Shown here: in pieces, positions 36,024 to 45,031 of the stretch
Numbering within the stretch: the first letter of the stretch is position 1
Layout: each line of letters begins with the position of its first letter
From: Lacipirellula limnantheis
GTDB lineage: Bacteria > Planctomycetota > Planctomycetia > Pirellulales > Lacipirellulaceae
Assembly: GCF_007746075.1 (NCBI RefSeq)
Contig: NZ_CP036339.1
Coordinates: 124,001-188,000, forward strand
DNA length: 64,000 bases
Direction: 5' to 3'
Notes under the pieces: generated by a model
The model's database searches: none
Seen by the model: the letters and a program-made list of their open reading frames with translations, nothing else
Told to the model about the DNA's origin: nothing
Translations under genes and position numbers: made by a program

Positions 36024-36926
36024 ATGAAGAAAACGCCGGAAGTCCAACCCAGTGGCCTTAACGGCCTAACGTACGTTCGTCATGAAAAGATCAGCCTCAA
36101 GACGCATGCACGATTTTGCGAAGCTTGGCTACACGATCAGATTTGCAATGACACGTCGATTCTCGGTCTAGGAGAACTGGACGTCATTCAGCGCGAGCGC
36201 CCGCTCCATGGCGGCGGTCGCTTGGATATGCTGCTATCAGACGGAGCAAATGGCATACGGTACGAAGTGGAGATCATGCTCGGCGCGACGGATCCGAGTC
36301 ATATTATCCGTTGTATCGAGTACTGGGACATCGAACGGCGACGTTATCCAGCCTACGAGCATGTCGCTGTGATTGTCGCTGAGGAAATTACGACGCGATT
36401 CCTCAATGTCGTCTCCCTGCTCGCGGGAAGCATTCCGATTATCGCCGTTCAACTGAATGCGTTGCAGGTTGGCGATCAGCTTCTGCTCGATTTCACCAAA
36501 GTGCTAGATCAACGCATGCTGCGCGAAGATGACGAGGGACAGCCCGTAGGCGAAGATGTCGACCGGCAGTGGTACGTCACCCGCAAGGGCGACCAGAACA
36601 TGCAAGTGTGCGATCGCTTGTTGGAGTACGCGAAGGAAATTGAGAAGGGCTATGAACTCAGGTACACGAAGACGCAAATTGGAATTCGTCCTGGCGGATC
36701 ATTCTTTAACGTCATCGTTTTTTGGCCCAAGCAGAAGTTCGTCCAGACCACCGTGCGGCTCAACGACCCGCTTCCATGGGTCACAAAACTCGAAGGTGCT
36801 GGAATCGACGCCAGATCTCCCCGCGATGGTCGCCTTCGCATGGTGCTGACGCTGGCCGAGGTCAATCAAAATGAGGCGCTGCTGAAGGAGTTGGTTCAGC
36901 AGGCCGTGAAGGAAAACGAGGCTTAG
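36024..36926 (+). CDS. Unknown protein with PD-(D/E)XK-like core, second gene of the operon
   Basis: 300 residues, no family recognised. Residues about 64-86 read GGGRLDMLLSDGANGIRYEVE, which fits a nuclease-fold core: Asp 68, then a strand with Glu 81 and Glu 83; the usual Lys is replaced. The rest is a mixed alpha/beta protein with YPAYEHVAVIVAEEITTRF and a FFNVIVFWPKQKF strand pair. It follows mod by nine bases, so translational coupling is likely. Canonical type III systems have no gene here. It may be a nuclease, an inactive nuclease fold used for binding, or a regulator. Confidence 0.6.
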   Translation: MKKTPEVQPSGLNGLTYVRHEKISLKTHARFCEAWLHDQICNDTSILGLGELDVIQRERPLHGGGRLDMLLSDGANGIRYEVEIMLGATDPSHIIRCIEYWDIERRRYPAYEHVAVIVAEEITTRFLNVVSLLAGSIPIIAVQLNALQVGDQLLLDFTKVLDQRMLREDDEGQPVGEDVDRQWYVTRKGDQNMQVCDRLLEYAKEIEKGYELRYTKTQIGIRPGGSFFNVIVFWPKQKFVQTTVRLNDPLPWVTKLEGAGIDARSPRDGRLRMVLTLAEVNQNEALLKELVQQAVKENEA

Positions 36927-36987
36927 TGCATTGTTAGTCGTCGCAAAGCGGCATTCGGGAATGATTCTTGAAGTTTGAGAGGTAGCC

Positions 36988-37314
36988 ATGGCAAAGAAGA
37001 AGCGGTCGGAACTACTGCGCAAGAGCGACACCAGCTTTGGATCAGCATTCTACGATTCAACGAATCTTCCCGTCGACGAAACGAAGCGATCAGGCTTTCA
37101 GATTCGTCTCCGACTGGAAGACGGGCTTAAGCTTCAACTTTCTTTGCAGCAGGCGTTGTGGGAATTGAATCGATTGGATCAGCGATCGCCGCGGTCACGT
37201 GAGCAAGGCGTTGCCTTGACGTTCTTCCCGCATCAAAAACGGATCATGGTGACGCACGGCGTCCTCAAATACCCTTCGCGGCCGAATCTCAAAAAGAACG
37301 AATCGGATGTCTAA
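36988..37314 (+). CDS. Small unknown protein, third gene of the operon
   Basis: 108 residues with GAGAGGTAGCC before the ATG, a good ribosome binding site. The N-terminus is basic (MAKKKRSELLRKSD); the middle (FQIRLRLEDGLKLQLSLQQAL) looks like paired strands and a helix; the tail is basic (RPNLKKNESDV). It overlaps the next gene by eight bases. The tight coupling on both sides argues that it belongs to the same functional unit. No family recognised. Confidence 0.65.
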   Translation: MAKKKRSELLRKSDTSFGSAFYDSTNLPVDETKRSGFQIRLRLEDGLKLQLSLQQALWELNRLDQRSPRSREQGVALTFFPHQKRIMVTHGVLKYPSRPNLKKNESDV

Positions 37315-37813
37315 CTTTCTTGAGCAACTTGTGCGGGAATGGTACGAATATCAAGGTTACTTCGTCCGTCAGAACGTAAACGTTGGTAAGCGAGCCAACG
37401 GGGGTTACGAGTGCGAGCTCGACATCGTTGCGTTTCATCCCAAAAAGAGTCATCTCGTGCATGTTGAACCTTCAATGGACACGAACAGCTGGGCGGAGCG
37501 CGAGAAACGTTACCAGAGAAAGTTTGCAGCAGGTAAGAAATATATCGGCGCCGTACTCGAAGGCATCGAAGTACCCGATAAGATCGATCAGATCGCACTC
37601 TTGGTTTTTGCAAGTAAGAAGAATAGGCAAACGCTTGGAGGGGGCCGCCTCATGATCGTTGACGAGTTGTTGCACACGATCATGGCAGGTATCGCCCACT
37701 GCAATCTTTCCTCGTCGGCCATCCCCGAGCAGCTTCCGATTTTGCGCACGCTTCAGCTCGTCTCCGATTACCGTAAAGTCGTCTTGAGCCTATGGAATGC
37801 GCCTTCCAATTAA
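37307..37813 (+). CDS. PD-(D/E)XK-like protein, fourth gene of the operon
   Basis: 168 residues. The N-terminal part has the layout of restriction-endonuclease-like folds: LVREWYEYQGYFVRQNV (first helix), then ECELDIVAFHPKKSHLVHVE with Asp 39 and Glu 54 as metal-binding candidates. The last catalytic position reads EPS instead of ExK, so activity is uncertain. The C-terminal half is helical. It overlaps the third gene and is followed by res after 27 bases. Together with the second gene this gives two nuclease-fold proteins between mod and res. Confidence 0.65.
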   Translation: MSNFLEQLVREWYEYQGYFVRQNVNVGKRANGGYECELDIVAFHPKKSHLVHVEPSMDTNSWAEREKRYQRKFAAGKKYIGAVLEGIEVPDKIDQIALLVFASKKNRQTLGGGRLMIVDELLHTIMAGIAHCNLSSSAIPEQLPILRTLQLVSDYRKVVLSLWNAPSN

Positions 37814-37840
37814 GAAGTTCTCAATCAAACGATAGCTAGG

Positions 37841-40708
37841 ATGCCTAAGCGTACGCCCCACATCGATCAGCTCATCGTTAACTCCCCCTTCGCAGAGCCG
37901 ACGAAGTTTTGGAGCTACGATCGCGAACACCGCCTCTTTACGCGAGAAGAGGGGCGTCGGCCCGCTGGTTACGTCATCGCCACGCCCGGCAGCAAAGGCT
38001 TCGACGATCCAGGCGTCTTCGTCGAGCTGCCGCTGGTCAACCAGATTCGCCCGCGGGTGAAGGCGTGGCGCGAGAATGGCTACCTTGGCGCCACCGGCGT
38101 CACCAAACGGCTGCTGGAGCATTGGTACGACATCGAACAGCGCGACACGGGCAAACGGCTCTTCTTCTGTGGCCTGGAGGCGATTGAAACCCTCGCTTGG
38201 CTCACCGAAGCGTCGCCCGCCGAACGGCAAGGAATCGACGTTCCCAGCGACGGAGGCCCCTTTTTGCGCTGGTGCACGAAGCTCGCCACCGGCGGCGGCA
38301 AGACGAACGTCATGGCGATGCTCGTCGCCTGGCAGGTCCTCAACAAAGTCACTTACCCACAAGATTCTCGCTACAGCAAGAACATCCTGGCCGTAGCCCC
38401 GGGGCTGACGGTCCGCAGCCGCCTCGAAGTGCTGCAACCCGACGGCCCCGACAACTTCTACGACGAGTTTTCGCTCATCCCCACGGCGCTCCGCGAACCA
38501 TTCCGTCAGGGACGCGTGAAGATCATCAACTGGCACAAGCTCGACTGGGAGAGCGAGGAGCAGATCGCCAAGCGCAGATCGGTGGTCAAACTCGGCGCCA
38601 AGAGCGATGAGGCCTACGTCCGCGAAGTCCTGGGCGAGATGGCGTCGGCCAGAAGCCTCGTCGTACTCAACGACGAGGCCCATCACGCCTGGCGCATTCG
38701 TCCCGGCGAGCATGTGAAAGGTGTTTCCCGCCAGGACCGCGACGAGGCAACGAAGTGGGTTGGCGGTCTCGACCGCATCCACGCGGCGCGCGGCATACTT
38801 CGCTGCTTCGACTTCTCGGCCACGCCTTACATCCCGGCCGGCGACAAAAGTCCCGAGAACCAACTCTTCGGTTGGATCGTCAGCGACTTTGGCCTCAACG
38901 ACGCCATCGAAGCCGGCTTGGTGAAGACGCCGCGGATCGTCGTCCGCGACGACGCTCTCCCTGACGCGAAGACCTACCGCTCGAAGCTCTACCACCTCTA
39001 CAACGATCCCGATGTGAAGGACGACCTGAACTGTCCTGCCGAGCCGCACGAGCCGCTGCCGGACTTGGTGTCGAATGCCTATTACCTGCTGGGCGTCGAC
39101 TGGGATGCGGCGCGCCAGTGGTGGGCGCACCAAGGGATGAAGACTCCGCCGGTGATGATCACCGTCGCCAACCGCACCGAGACGGCCGCCCGCATCAAAT
39201 ACGCCTTCGACCACGGCAAGATTAGGATCCAAAGCCTCAACGATCCCGCGCGGACGCTGCACATCGACTCCAAGGTCCTCGACAAAGCCGAGGCGATGGA
39301 AGACTCAACTAGAGAGCCGGGGGAGGCATCCCCCCGGTCGTCATCGGACGCCGAGGAGGACGAGGGCGACGAAGCTCCCGCAAAAAAACTAACCAAAGAC
39401 CAACAAGCCCAACTCCTCCGCGAAACCGTCGACAGCGTCGGCAAAGTCGGCAAACCGGGCGAGCAGATTCAAAACGTCATTTCCGTCGCGATGCTCTCCG
39501 AAGGTTGGGACGCCAAAACGGTCACCCATATCATGGGGCTGCGGGCGTTCACCAGCCAACTGCTGTGCGAGCAGGTCGTCGGTCGCGGGCTACGACGCAC
39601 GAGCTACGAATCGTACGTCAATGAGGAAGGGCTCGAACTGTTCCAGCCAGAATACGTCAACATCTTTGGCGTGCCGTTCACCTTCTTGCCGCATGAGGGG
39701 GGCGACGACAAGACGGCGCCACCCCCTCAGCCCAAGACACGCGTCGAAGCGCTCGTGGAGCGCGAGCAGGAGTTCGGCATCAGTTGGCCCAACATCATTC
39801 GCATTGAACACGAATTTCGGCCGCAATTGACGCTCGATCTCGCTGAGCTGCCTGTCTTGAAGCTCAGCGCGAGCGACGCGCCGACGCGTGCAGAACTCGC
39901 CAAGGTGATTGCCGGCAAGCCCGACCTGAGCAGCCTCACGAATATTGAGCTTGAAGAACTGGGGCGGAAAAACCGACTGCAAAAGATCGTCTTCGAAGTC
40001 TCTCGCGATGTGTTCGATCAAGTGAAGCCGACGTGGCGCGGCACGTCTGAAGCGCTCATCGGCCAAGTGATCGGCATCGTCGAACGAGTTTTGCGATCCG
40101 ATCGCATTGTGATCGAGCCGCCGCTATTCAATCAGGACGAACTGCGGCGACGCATTTTGCTGACACTCAACATGAACCGCATCGTTCAACATCTCTGGAA
40201 CGCGATTCGGTTTGACGAAGAAAACACGACTCGGTTGACGCCAGTCTTCGATCGATTGCGACCGATCCTGGGCACCGACGACATGCAGCCGTGGTATACC
40301 GGCAAGCCATGCTCACCGACGGTGAAGTCGCACGTCAATCAATGCGTTTTCGATAGTTCCTGGGAGGCGTGCGAGGCGTATCAACTCGATCAAAGCCCGC
40401 ACGTCCAGGCCTGGGTGAAGAACGACCATCTGGGCTTCGACATTCTTTACGCCTACCGCGGAGCGATCAGAAAGTACCGTCCCGACTTCTTAGTCCGACT
40501 CGCCAGCGGCGACATGCTCGTACTTGAAGTGAAAGGCGAAGATTCAGACGAGAATCGAGCGAAACGCGAGTTCCTTGCCGAATGGGTGCGGGCCGTTAAT
40601 ACGCATGGCGGATTCGGCCGCTGGACGAGTGCCGTTGCTTATCACGTTGACGATCTGGAGCAGATTCTTCTCGCGACAAAGACTGAGTACTTAACTACCG
40701 CGATTTGA
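37841..40708 (+). CDS. Type III-like Res subunit (SF2 helicase-nuclease)
   Basis: 955 residues. SF2 motor motifs: Walker A ATGGGKT at 149-155, DEAHH from 278, SAT (FDFSATPY) near 328, and motif VI QVVGRGLRR near 577. A C-terminal nuclease-type core RPDFLVRL...LVLEVKG lies at about 883-900 with the PD...ExK arrangement of type III Res. The linker at about 485-520 is acidic and low complexity (EEDEGDEAPAKK), and its DNA contains a GC hairpin like those between genes. It would translocate on or probe DNA and cleave sites not protected by Mod. Last gene of the operon, followed by a hairpin. Confidence 0.9.
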   Translation: MPKRTPHIDQLIVNSPFAEPTKFWSYDREHRLFTREEGRRPAGYVIATPGSKGFDDPGVFVELPLVNQIRPRVKAWRENGYLGATGVTKRLLEHWYDIEQRDTGKRLFFCGLEAIETLAWLTEASPAERQGIDVPSDGGPFLRWCTKLATGGGKTNVMAMLVAWQVLNKVTYPQDSRYSKNILAVAPGLTVRSRLEVLQPDGPDNFYDEFSLIPTALREPFRQGRVKIINWHKLDWESEEQIAKRRSVVKLGAKSDEAYVREVLGEMASARSLVVLNDEAHHAWRIRPGEHVKGVSRQDRDEATKWVGGLDRIHAARGILRCFDFSATPYIPAGDKSPENQLFGWIVSDFGLNDAIEAGLVKTPRIVVRDDALPDAKTYRSKLYHLYNDPDVKDDLNCPAEPHEPLPDLVSNAYYLLGVDWDAARQWWAHQGMKTPPVMITVANRTETAARIKYAFDHGKIRIQSLNDPARTLHIDSKVLDKAEAMEDSTREPGEASPRSSSDAEEDEGDEAPAKKLTKDQQAQLLRETVDSVGKVGKPGEQIQNVISVAMLSEGWDAKTVTHIMGLRAFTSQLLCEQVVGRGLRRTSYESYVNEEGLELFQPEYVNIFGVPFTFLPHEGGDDKTAPPPQPKTRVEALVEREQEFGISWPNIIRIEHEFRPQLTLDLAELPVLKLSASDAPTRAELAKVIAGKPDLSSLTNIELEELGRKNRLQKIVFEVSRDVFDQVKPTWRGTSEALIGQVIGIVERVLRSDRIVIEPPLFNQDELRRRILLTLNMNRIVQHLWNAIRFDEENTTRLTPVFDRLRPILGTDDMQPWYTGKPCSPTVKSHVNQCVFDSSWEACEAYQLDQSPHVQAWVKNDHLGFDILYAYRGAIRKYRPDFLVRLASGDMLVLEVKGEDSDENRAKREFLAEWVRAVNTHGGFGRWTSAVAYHVDDLEQILLATKTEYLTTAI

Positions 40709-41323
40709 TGACCTACACTCTAATCTTAATCCGATCGGAACGCTAGGAATTAGCTTGCTTCGCAGGTGCGTAGCCGAGCGAAGCAAGCCGCGAACCATTT
40801 CAGAGCGCGGTCCTCGAGGCTGCCGTGGGGATCAGGAGCCCAATTTAGGAAATTATTGGTTCCTAATCACGCCAATGCTAACTTCCGTATCTACCATCGG
40901 ATACTCGAATTTTTGTCAGGTCGCGAACGTGACGATACCTTCGTCTTTGTTGCCATCATTCGCTTTGTCGAAATTGGGAGAAATATCAACGTAGCTGTCC
41001 GGAGATGCCTGAACTCCGCATAAGGCGTCTTCTGTAAGTGGCTGCATGGTATCAGCGGATTTCGTATTCAGGACAACCACACCCAGAGTTAACTGCGTCC
41101 CGTAATCGATAGCAGGGCGAAGGCTGCCAAAACTGCCTTGAATAGCTGGCGAGCTAAATCAATTTTGATTCGAGTATACGCAGAAATCTGACAAGCGTCT
41201 GAGCGATGGCGACGCTAGACCCACAGGGCAGAATCCATCGTCATTTGACCCGCACTCCTGGCTTTTCAAGAACTTAGGCATATACGCGGCTATCTATCTA
41301 AAGCTCTCGGTAACGTTTCGAAA
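40709..41323. other. Intergenic region after the restriction operon
   Basis: About 600 bases, clearly AT-richer than the backbone. It holds the hairpin at 40753-40788. Short frames on both strands show no recognisable content. The promoter of the DUF2971 gene must be near its right end. Confidence 0.45.
40753..40788. terminator. Hairpin after res
   Basis: GCTTGCTTCGC at 40753-40763 pairs perfectly with GCGAAGCAAGC at 40778-40788 (11 bp, 14-nt loop). It lies 45 bases after the res stop. There is no T-run, so it may be a Rho-independent-like or processing structure rather than a classical terminator. Confidence 0.5.
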
Positions 41324-42103
41324 ATGGAATCCAATTCTTACCCGCCCAATCCACCTCAGTACTTACACAAGTACCGATGTACAGACGCGAATACCCTCTC
41401 GCTGTTGGCTTCGGACAGCCTGTACCTGGCGCGAATCGAGTCTTTCAATGATCCGTTTGAGTTCGTGAACCCGATAGCCAAACTTAAGGCATCATCGGCA
41501 GCCGATCCAACCGCAACTTTCGCCAAGTTAGAACGACAGTATCGGACAGAAAATGTCCACTCTTCAGTGCGAGTGTGCGCATTTGCAGAGCCTTGCGACG
41601 ACATTCTGCTGTGGGGCCACTATGCCGATTGTCACAAAGGATTTTGTATCAGGTACGAATTTGCAAATGACCCGGTTATTCCCAGTCTTCTCTTCCCCGT
41701 GGAGTATTACGCCGCATTACCGGACTATACAAAGGGGTTTAGGGACACGATGGAAATGGTGCGTGTGAGTGCACTCGCAAAATACGACGTATGGAGTTAC
41801 GAAAAGGAATGGCGAATCATAGGACACGTTGCGGAAGCGAAGGCAGCAACGGAAGAGCAGTTCGTTTGGTATCGCCCCACCGCCATTGCTGGGATTATAT
41901 TCGGGCTGCGAATGCCTATACCACACAAGGCATTGATAAGGAAAGTTCTGCAGGGACACTCTCACGTCAAATACTATCAAGCCTTCAAGAAGCATGACGC
42001 ATTCGCCATGGAAATTCGGGAGATTGGAACTGCCGTTACAATATCGGCCGTGGCCCGTCCATCCGCTCAAGCTTCTCAACCACCAATTGGAGACGCCCAC
42101 TAA
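41324..42103 (+). CDS. DUF2971 family protein
   Basis: 259 residues. Family features: LHKYRCTDANTLSLLASDSLYLA with FNDPFEF early, then DDILLWGHYADCHKGFCIRYEF and VWSYEKEWRI. DUF2971 proteins have no established biochemical role; they are often found in defence or abortive-infection neighbourhoods. The start ATG lacks a strong ribosome binding site. The last 68 bases overlap the end of the convergent PIN gene, so both transcripts form a complementary 3' overlap. Composition is AT-richer than the backbone, suggesting acquisition. Confidence 0.82.
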   Translation: MESNSYPPNPPQYLHKYRCTDANTLSLLASDSLYLARIESFNDPFEFVNPIAKLKASSAADPTATFAKLERQYRTENVHSSVRVCAFAEPCDDILLWGHYADCHKGFCIRYEFANDPVIPSLLFPVEYYAALPDYTKGFRDTMEMVRVSALAKYDVWSYEKEWRIIGHVAEAKAATEEQFVWYRPTAIAGIIFGLRMPIPHKALIRKVLQGHSHVKYYQAFKKHDAFAMEIREIGTAVTISAVARPSAQASQPPIGDAH

Positions 42104-43334
42104 CCGGCTTGGGGAGATTCCCAACTTTGAACTCATAATCGCAGTGGAATGAGTGCGCTTGTTCTAGGGATTCAAAGAGTACGTAGAGTGGGGGGACTGC
42201 CACTTCCTCACCATGCTTAAGGTAGGCGGTGGTGAAATGGGCGATATTGGCATCTATCTCTAGCGTAGGTCTTGTAGCCGCTGCCATCCTCGCTGCATTG
42301 TGGCAAACCGAATCCGCAATTAACTCCCAACCCTGTCGGCCTAAATCGGGGCCATCAAGAATCTTTGGCAGTGTTGGTTCAGCCGGGCCCCACGGAAACG
42401 CGTCGGCCGTGTATATCTGTAAATCCTTAGGGAACCGAAGTTCTAAGCTCAAGTCCCTTGCAGGAGTACTCCCAGAATTCTTGATGCGGAGTTCGACGAG
42501 TAATGACAACGTGCGCCGAACTGCCGCGCTGTGAGACGCTACCAAATAGTCTCTATACCTCGACAGGTAATCATTCCGCGCCCTGTTAAACTTCTCCGGG
42601 AATGCTGATGGAATAATCACAGTACTGGGGTCAAGGTAGTTAAATCCGACGGCCTCGGTTCTAGGAAATTCGGGGTGCTGCCTTGCGAGTGCTGCCAACT
42701 TATCTTCCGCGCCACTCTCATCGAATGGCGCAGGCGTAGAGATGTGGAACACCTTGTGCGATTCGGCTACCCCGCTATCTCTGAAGTAGACGCAGGGTTT
42801 CGGTATGGCGTTCTTCAGCTCCGCAATCTCCTTTCGGAGCCTAGCCAGCTCTAATTCAGATTCGTCGGGCTGAGTTGGTAATCGATATTGATCGCCTAAT
42901 GTGGCCTGCGGAATGTGATGAAGATGTGCCGTAATCTGCGGGCCAACATCCTCGGATACCAAGAAAACATTCTCTTCGGGGTGAGCCGAACGATATCCAA
43001 TTACACTGGCAACTAACACATCATCATTCTTATGCTCATTTAGCCTGTGCGAATCATAGTCGAAAGGATAAACGCGAAAGATCTCCATCGTGACACCGAT
43101 GCGGATGGGATCGCCCTGCATCGCATGGGTCTTTATCATATTTAAGGCAACGCGCGCACGATGTTGCCTTTTTCGATCGCGGTTATCGCTCTTGTGCTTG
43201 TCGAGTTCCTCGATGGTGACCATCGCTACCACGATTTTCACTGAGTCGGCGCCAAAGTGAGCGCAAAGATCAATCTCATTCAAGGGTCGATAGTGTAAGT
43301 ACATCATTGTGTCGAAAAACAATGTGACGCCCAT
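42036..43334 (-). CDS. PIN-domain protein with C-terminal strand-rich domain
   Basis: 432 residues from ATG 43334 (CAGGAGC nine bases upstream). The N-terminal 165 residues are a PIN ribonuclease-like domain: Asp in LFFDTMMYL, Glu in TIEELDKHK, Asp residues in NDDVLVASVI and FLVSEDVG. A short coiled coil (ESELELARLRKEIAELKNA) follows, then a strand-rich C-terminal half with LSLLVELRIKNSGSTPARDL, which looks like an immunoglobulin-like module. PIN domains cut RNA. The architecture of PIN plus strand-rich tail is not one I recognise. Convergent overlap with the DUF2971 gene is 68 bases. Confidence 0.78.
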   Translation of the reverse strand: MGVTLFFDTMMYLHYRPLNEIDLCAHFGADSVKIVVAMVTIEELDKHKSDNRDRKRQHRARVALNMIKTHAMQGDPIRIGVTMEIFRVYPFDYDSHRLNEHKNDDVLVASVIGYRSAHPEENVFLVSEDVGPQITAHLHHIPQATLGDQYRLPTQPDESELELARLRKEIAELKNAIPKPCVYFRDSGVAESHKVFHISTPAPFDESGAEDKLAALARQHPEFPRTEAVGFNYLDPSTVIIPSAFPEKFNRARNDYLSRYRDYLVASHSAAVRRTLSLLVELRIKNSGSTPARDLSLELRFPKDLQIYTADAFPWGPAEPTLPKILDGPDLGRQGWELIADSVCHNAARMAAATRPTLEIDANIAHFTTAYLKHGEEVAVPPLYVLFESLEQAHSFHCDYEFKVGNLPKPVSGRLQLVVEKLERMDGPRPIL

Positions 43335-43856
43335 TGCCCGGGCTCCTGTGCGCTGACTAAACACCAAACAATTTTCTTATTCGCATGCTCGAATCTGAAC
43401 ATGGCAAATAGTCAAGGCGGTATTGCAATAAGTTGTCGATAGGAGAATTCAGGTGGCGTCTTGTCGTGGTTCGATTCCGTCGATGAAGTGAATGCCCTGA
43501 CTGACGTCGAGGAGCAGTTGCGAGCCGTTGAGTAGCCGCAATCTGCTGGCAGTGGACGGTTTATCCCGATCCAATTGGTCGTCCGCAAGTGGTTCCATTG
43601 CTAGGCCAGGAAATCGTTGACAATTAATAGCTCTTCGCGGTACTTCGCCAGGCACTCGCACGCCTTGGGGTACTTTGCCGGCGGTCGAGTGCATTCTGAG
43701 ATTGTCTCGGACGCGCCTAGGATGTTGAGGGGACTATAGCTCATCGCCACATTGTGCTGCGTGCCGATGCGTGCATTGGTAGCTGGATAACTCACGAGAG
43801 AGGGACCGATCGGCTCGTTCGGCTTTCCGGTCTGCAGAAAAAGAGAACTCATCAAG
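43335..43856. other. Degenerate region upstream of the PLD gene
   Basis: Two minus-strand frames (43601-43855 and 43449-43694, the second in a shifted frame) might together be the remains of one gene: the first ends CECLAKYREELLIVNDFLA and the second continues LADDQLDRDKPSTASRLRLL. No family recognised; a broken gene is suspected but not established. Confidence 0.35.
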
Positions 43857-44192
43857 ATGCGGATTCTTCACACAGGAGCTGAGACGGAGAAACTTCTTTC
43901 GCAGCTAACTGCCAAATGCACGACTCTTCGTTGGGCAGTCGCATGGGCGTCGCATAACTTCTCGTTGTGCAAGACTCTTGCTGAGAATCAAGGCAAGATT
44001 GATCAGCTCGCTGTGGGCATACATTTCTATCAAACTCACCCTGATTTCATCGCAGTGTTTCAAGACCATCCAGCTGTGCGATTCGTGATGAACCCCAGCG
44101 GGGTGTTTCATCCCAAGCTGTATTACTTCGAGCACGGCGACGGCACCTGGGACTGTGTAATAGGCAGCCCCAATTTCACAAGTGCCGCTTTC
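43857..44192 (+). pseudogene. PLD-family nuclease-like gene cut by IS21
   Basis: The first 112 codons resemble the N-terminal part of phospholipase D-superfamily proteins found in defence loci. The catalytic HxK motif is present as FHPKLYYFE and is followed by the expected strand GSPNFTSAAF (N and S of the HKD-type site). The frame leaves the family at 44193, where the IS21 terminal sequence TGTGACCGCC begins, and ends soon after inside the IS. A second HKD motif, which many members have, is lost. The rest of the gene was not found on the other side of the insertions, so it is permanently broken. Confidence 0.75.
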
Positions 44193-44675
44193 TGTGACCG
44201 CCATTCTAAAAACGTAGCGCGCGGCGCCCCGAAACTGTAGCGCTAGTTGAGGTGCGGGAATGATACAGGCCCTCCCGCGTCAGGCCGTTGACGTTGACTC
44301 CTTGTGGTTAGATCGACGACGCCGGCGTGCGTCCTTGAGCCGATAGCTCTCGCCTTTGGTTTCGAGGATATGGCAACGATGGGTGAGCCGGTCGAGCGCC
44401 GCGCCGGTGAGCCGCTCGCTTCCCAAGACCTCGGTCCAGTGCTCGAACGACAGATTGGTGGTGACCACGAGACTATGGCGCTCGTAGGCCGCGCCGATGA
44501 CGTCGAACAATAGCTTGGCGCCCGCCTTACTGGCGGGAACGTAGCCCAGTTCGTCGAGGACGACCAGATCGAGCTTGGCCAATTGCGAGCGGAACTTGAG
44601 CAGCTGCTTGTCATCCCGAGCTTCGAGCATCAGCGCGATCAGTTCGGTTGGCCTGCTCCCCAAAAGCTGATCCAT
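44193..44675 (-). mobile_element. IS21-family right-end fragment
   Basis: The outer end starts TGTGACCGCCATTCTAAAAA at 44193, followed by GTAGCGCG and later CTGTAGCGC, the short multiple repeats typical of IS21 ends. The same terminal sequence starts at 57059 in a second IS21 fragment. Inside lies the 3' part of istB. The element is cut at about 44676 by the IS3-family element, and its istA half is absent here. Confidence 0.8.
44280..44675 (-). pseudogene. istB: istB fragment (IS21 ATPase helper)
   Basis: C-terminal 131 residues of IstB, the AAA+ partner of the IS21 transposase. Walker B is LVVLDELGYVP, the sensor region is VVTTNLSFEHW, and the family end LDRLTHRCHILETKGESYRL is intact. The Walker A half is missing: the frame starts at MDQLLGSR exactly where the IS3 element begins. 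IstB is normally about 250 residues. Confidence 0.88.
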
Positions 44676-44720
44676 GTGTTATGAGAGTTCCTAGCGCCCT
44701 TGCGGGCAAGGAGACTCTCG

Positions 44721-44999
44721 ATGAAAGGCAAGAAGCACAGTCTGGAGCAGATCGTCAAGAAGCTGCGTGAGGCGGATGCGATGATCGCCGGCGGCAAGAC
44801 GGTCGGCCAGGTCTGTCAGTCGCTGGAGATCAGCGAGCAGACGCTCAGTCGTTGGCGGCATCAGTACGGCGGGATGAAGAGTGAAGAAGCCAAGCGTCTG
44901 AAGGAACTTGATGAGGAGAACAAGCGGCTGAAGAAGCTGCTGGCCGAGGCGGAACTCGACAAGGCGATCCTGAAGGAAGCCCTTCGGGGAAACTACTGA
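44721..44999 (+). CDS. IS3-family orfA
   Basis: 92 residues: an N-terminal HTH (IVKKLREADAMIAGGKTVGQ, LEISEQTLSRWRHQYGG) and a leucine-zipper-like C-terminus (LKELDEENKRLKKLLAEAEL). GGCAAGGAGA lies before the ATG. It ends LKEALRGNY, the typical end of IS407-group orfA. DNA-binding and dimerisation part of the transposase. Confidence 0.9.
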   Translation: MKGKKHSLEQIVKKLREADAMIAGGKTVGQVCQSLEISEQTLSRWRHQYGGMKSEEAKRLKELDEENKRLKKLLAEAELDKAILKEALRGNY

Positions 45000-45031
45000 G
45001 CCCGGCGCGTCGCCGAAGGGCGGTTGCTCAG

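Noticed and set aside
40755..41023. Short plus-strand frames after res
   Set aside because: They contain the hairpin and have no ribosome binding site or recognisable content.
33282..43334. Whole region as a BREX or DISARM system
   Set aside because: No PglZ, BrxC or DISARM-type helicase/PLD set is present; Mod and Res motifs fit type III best.
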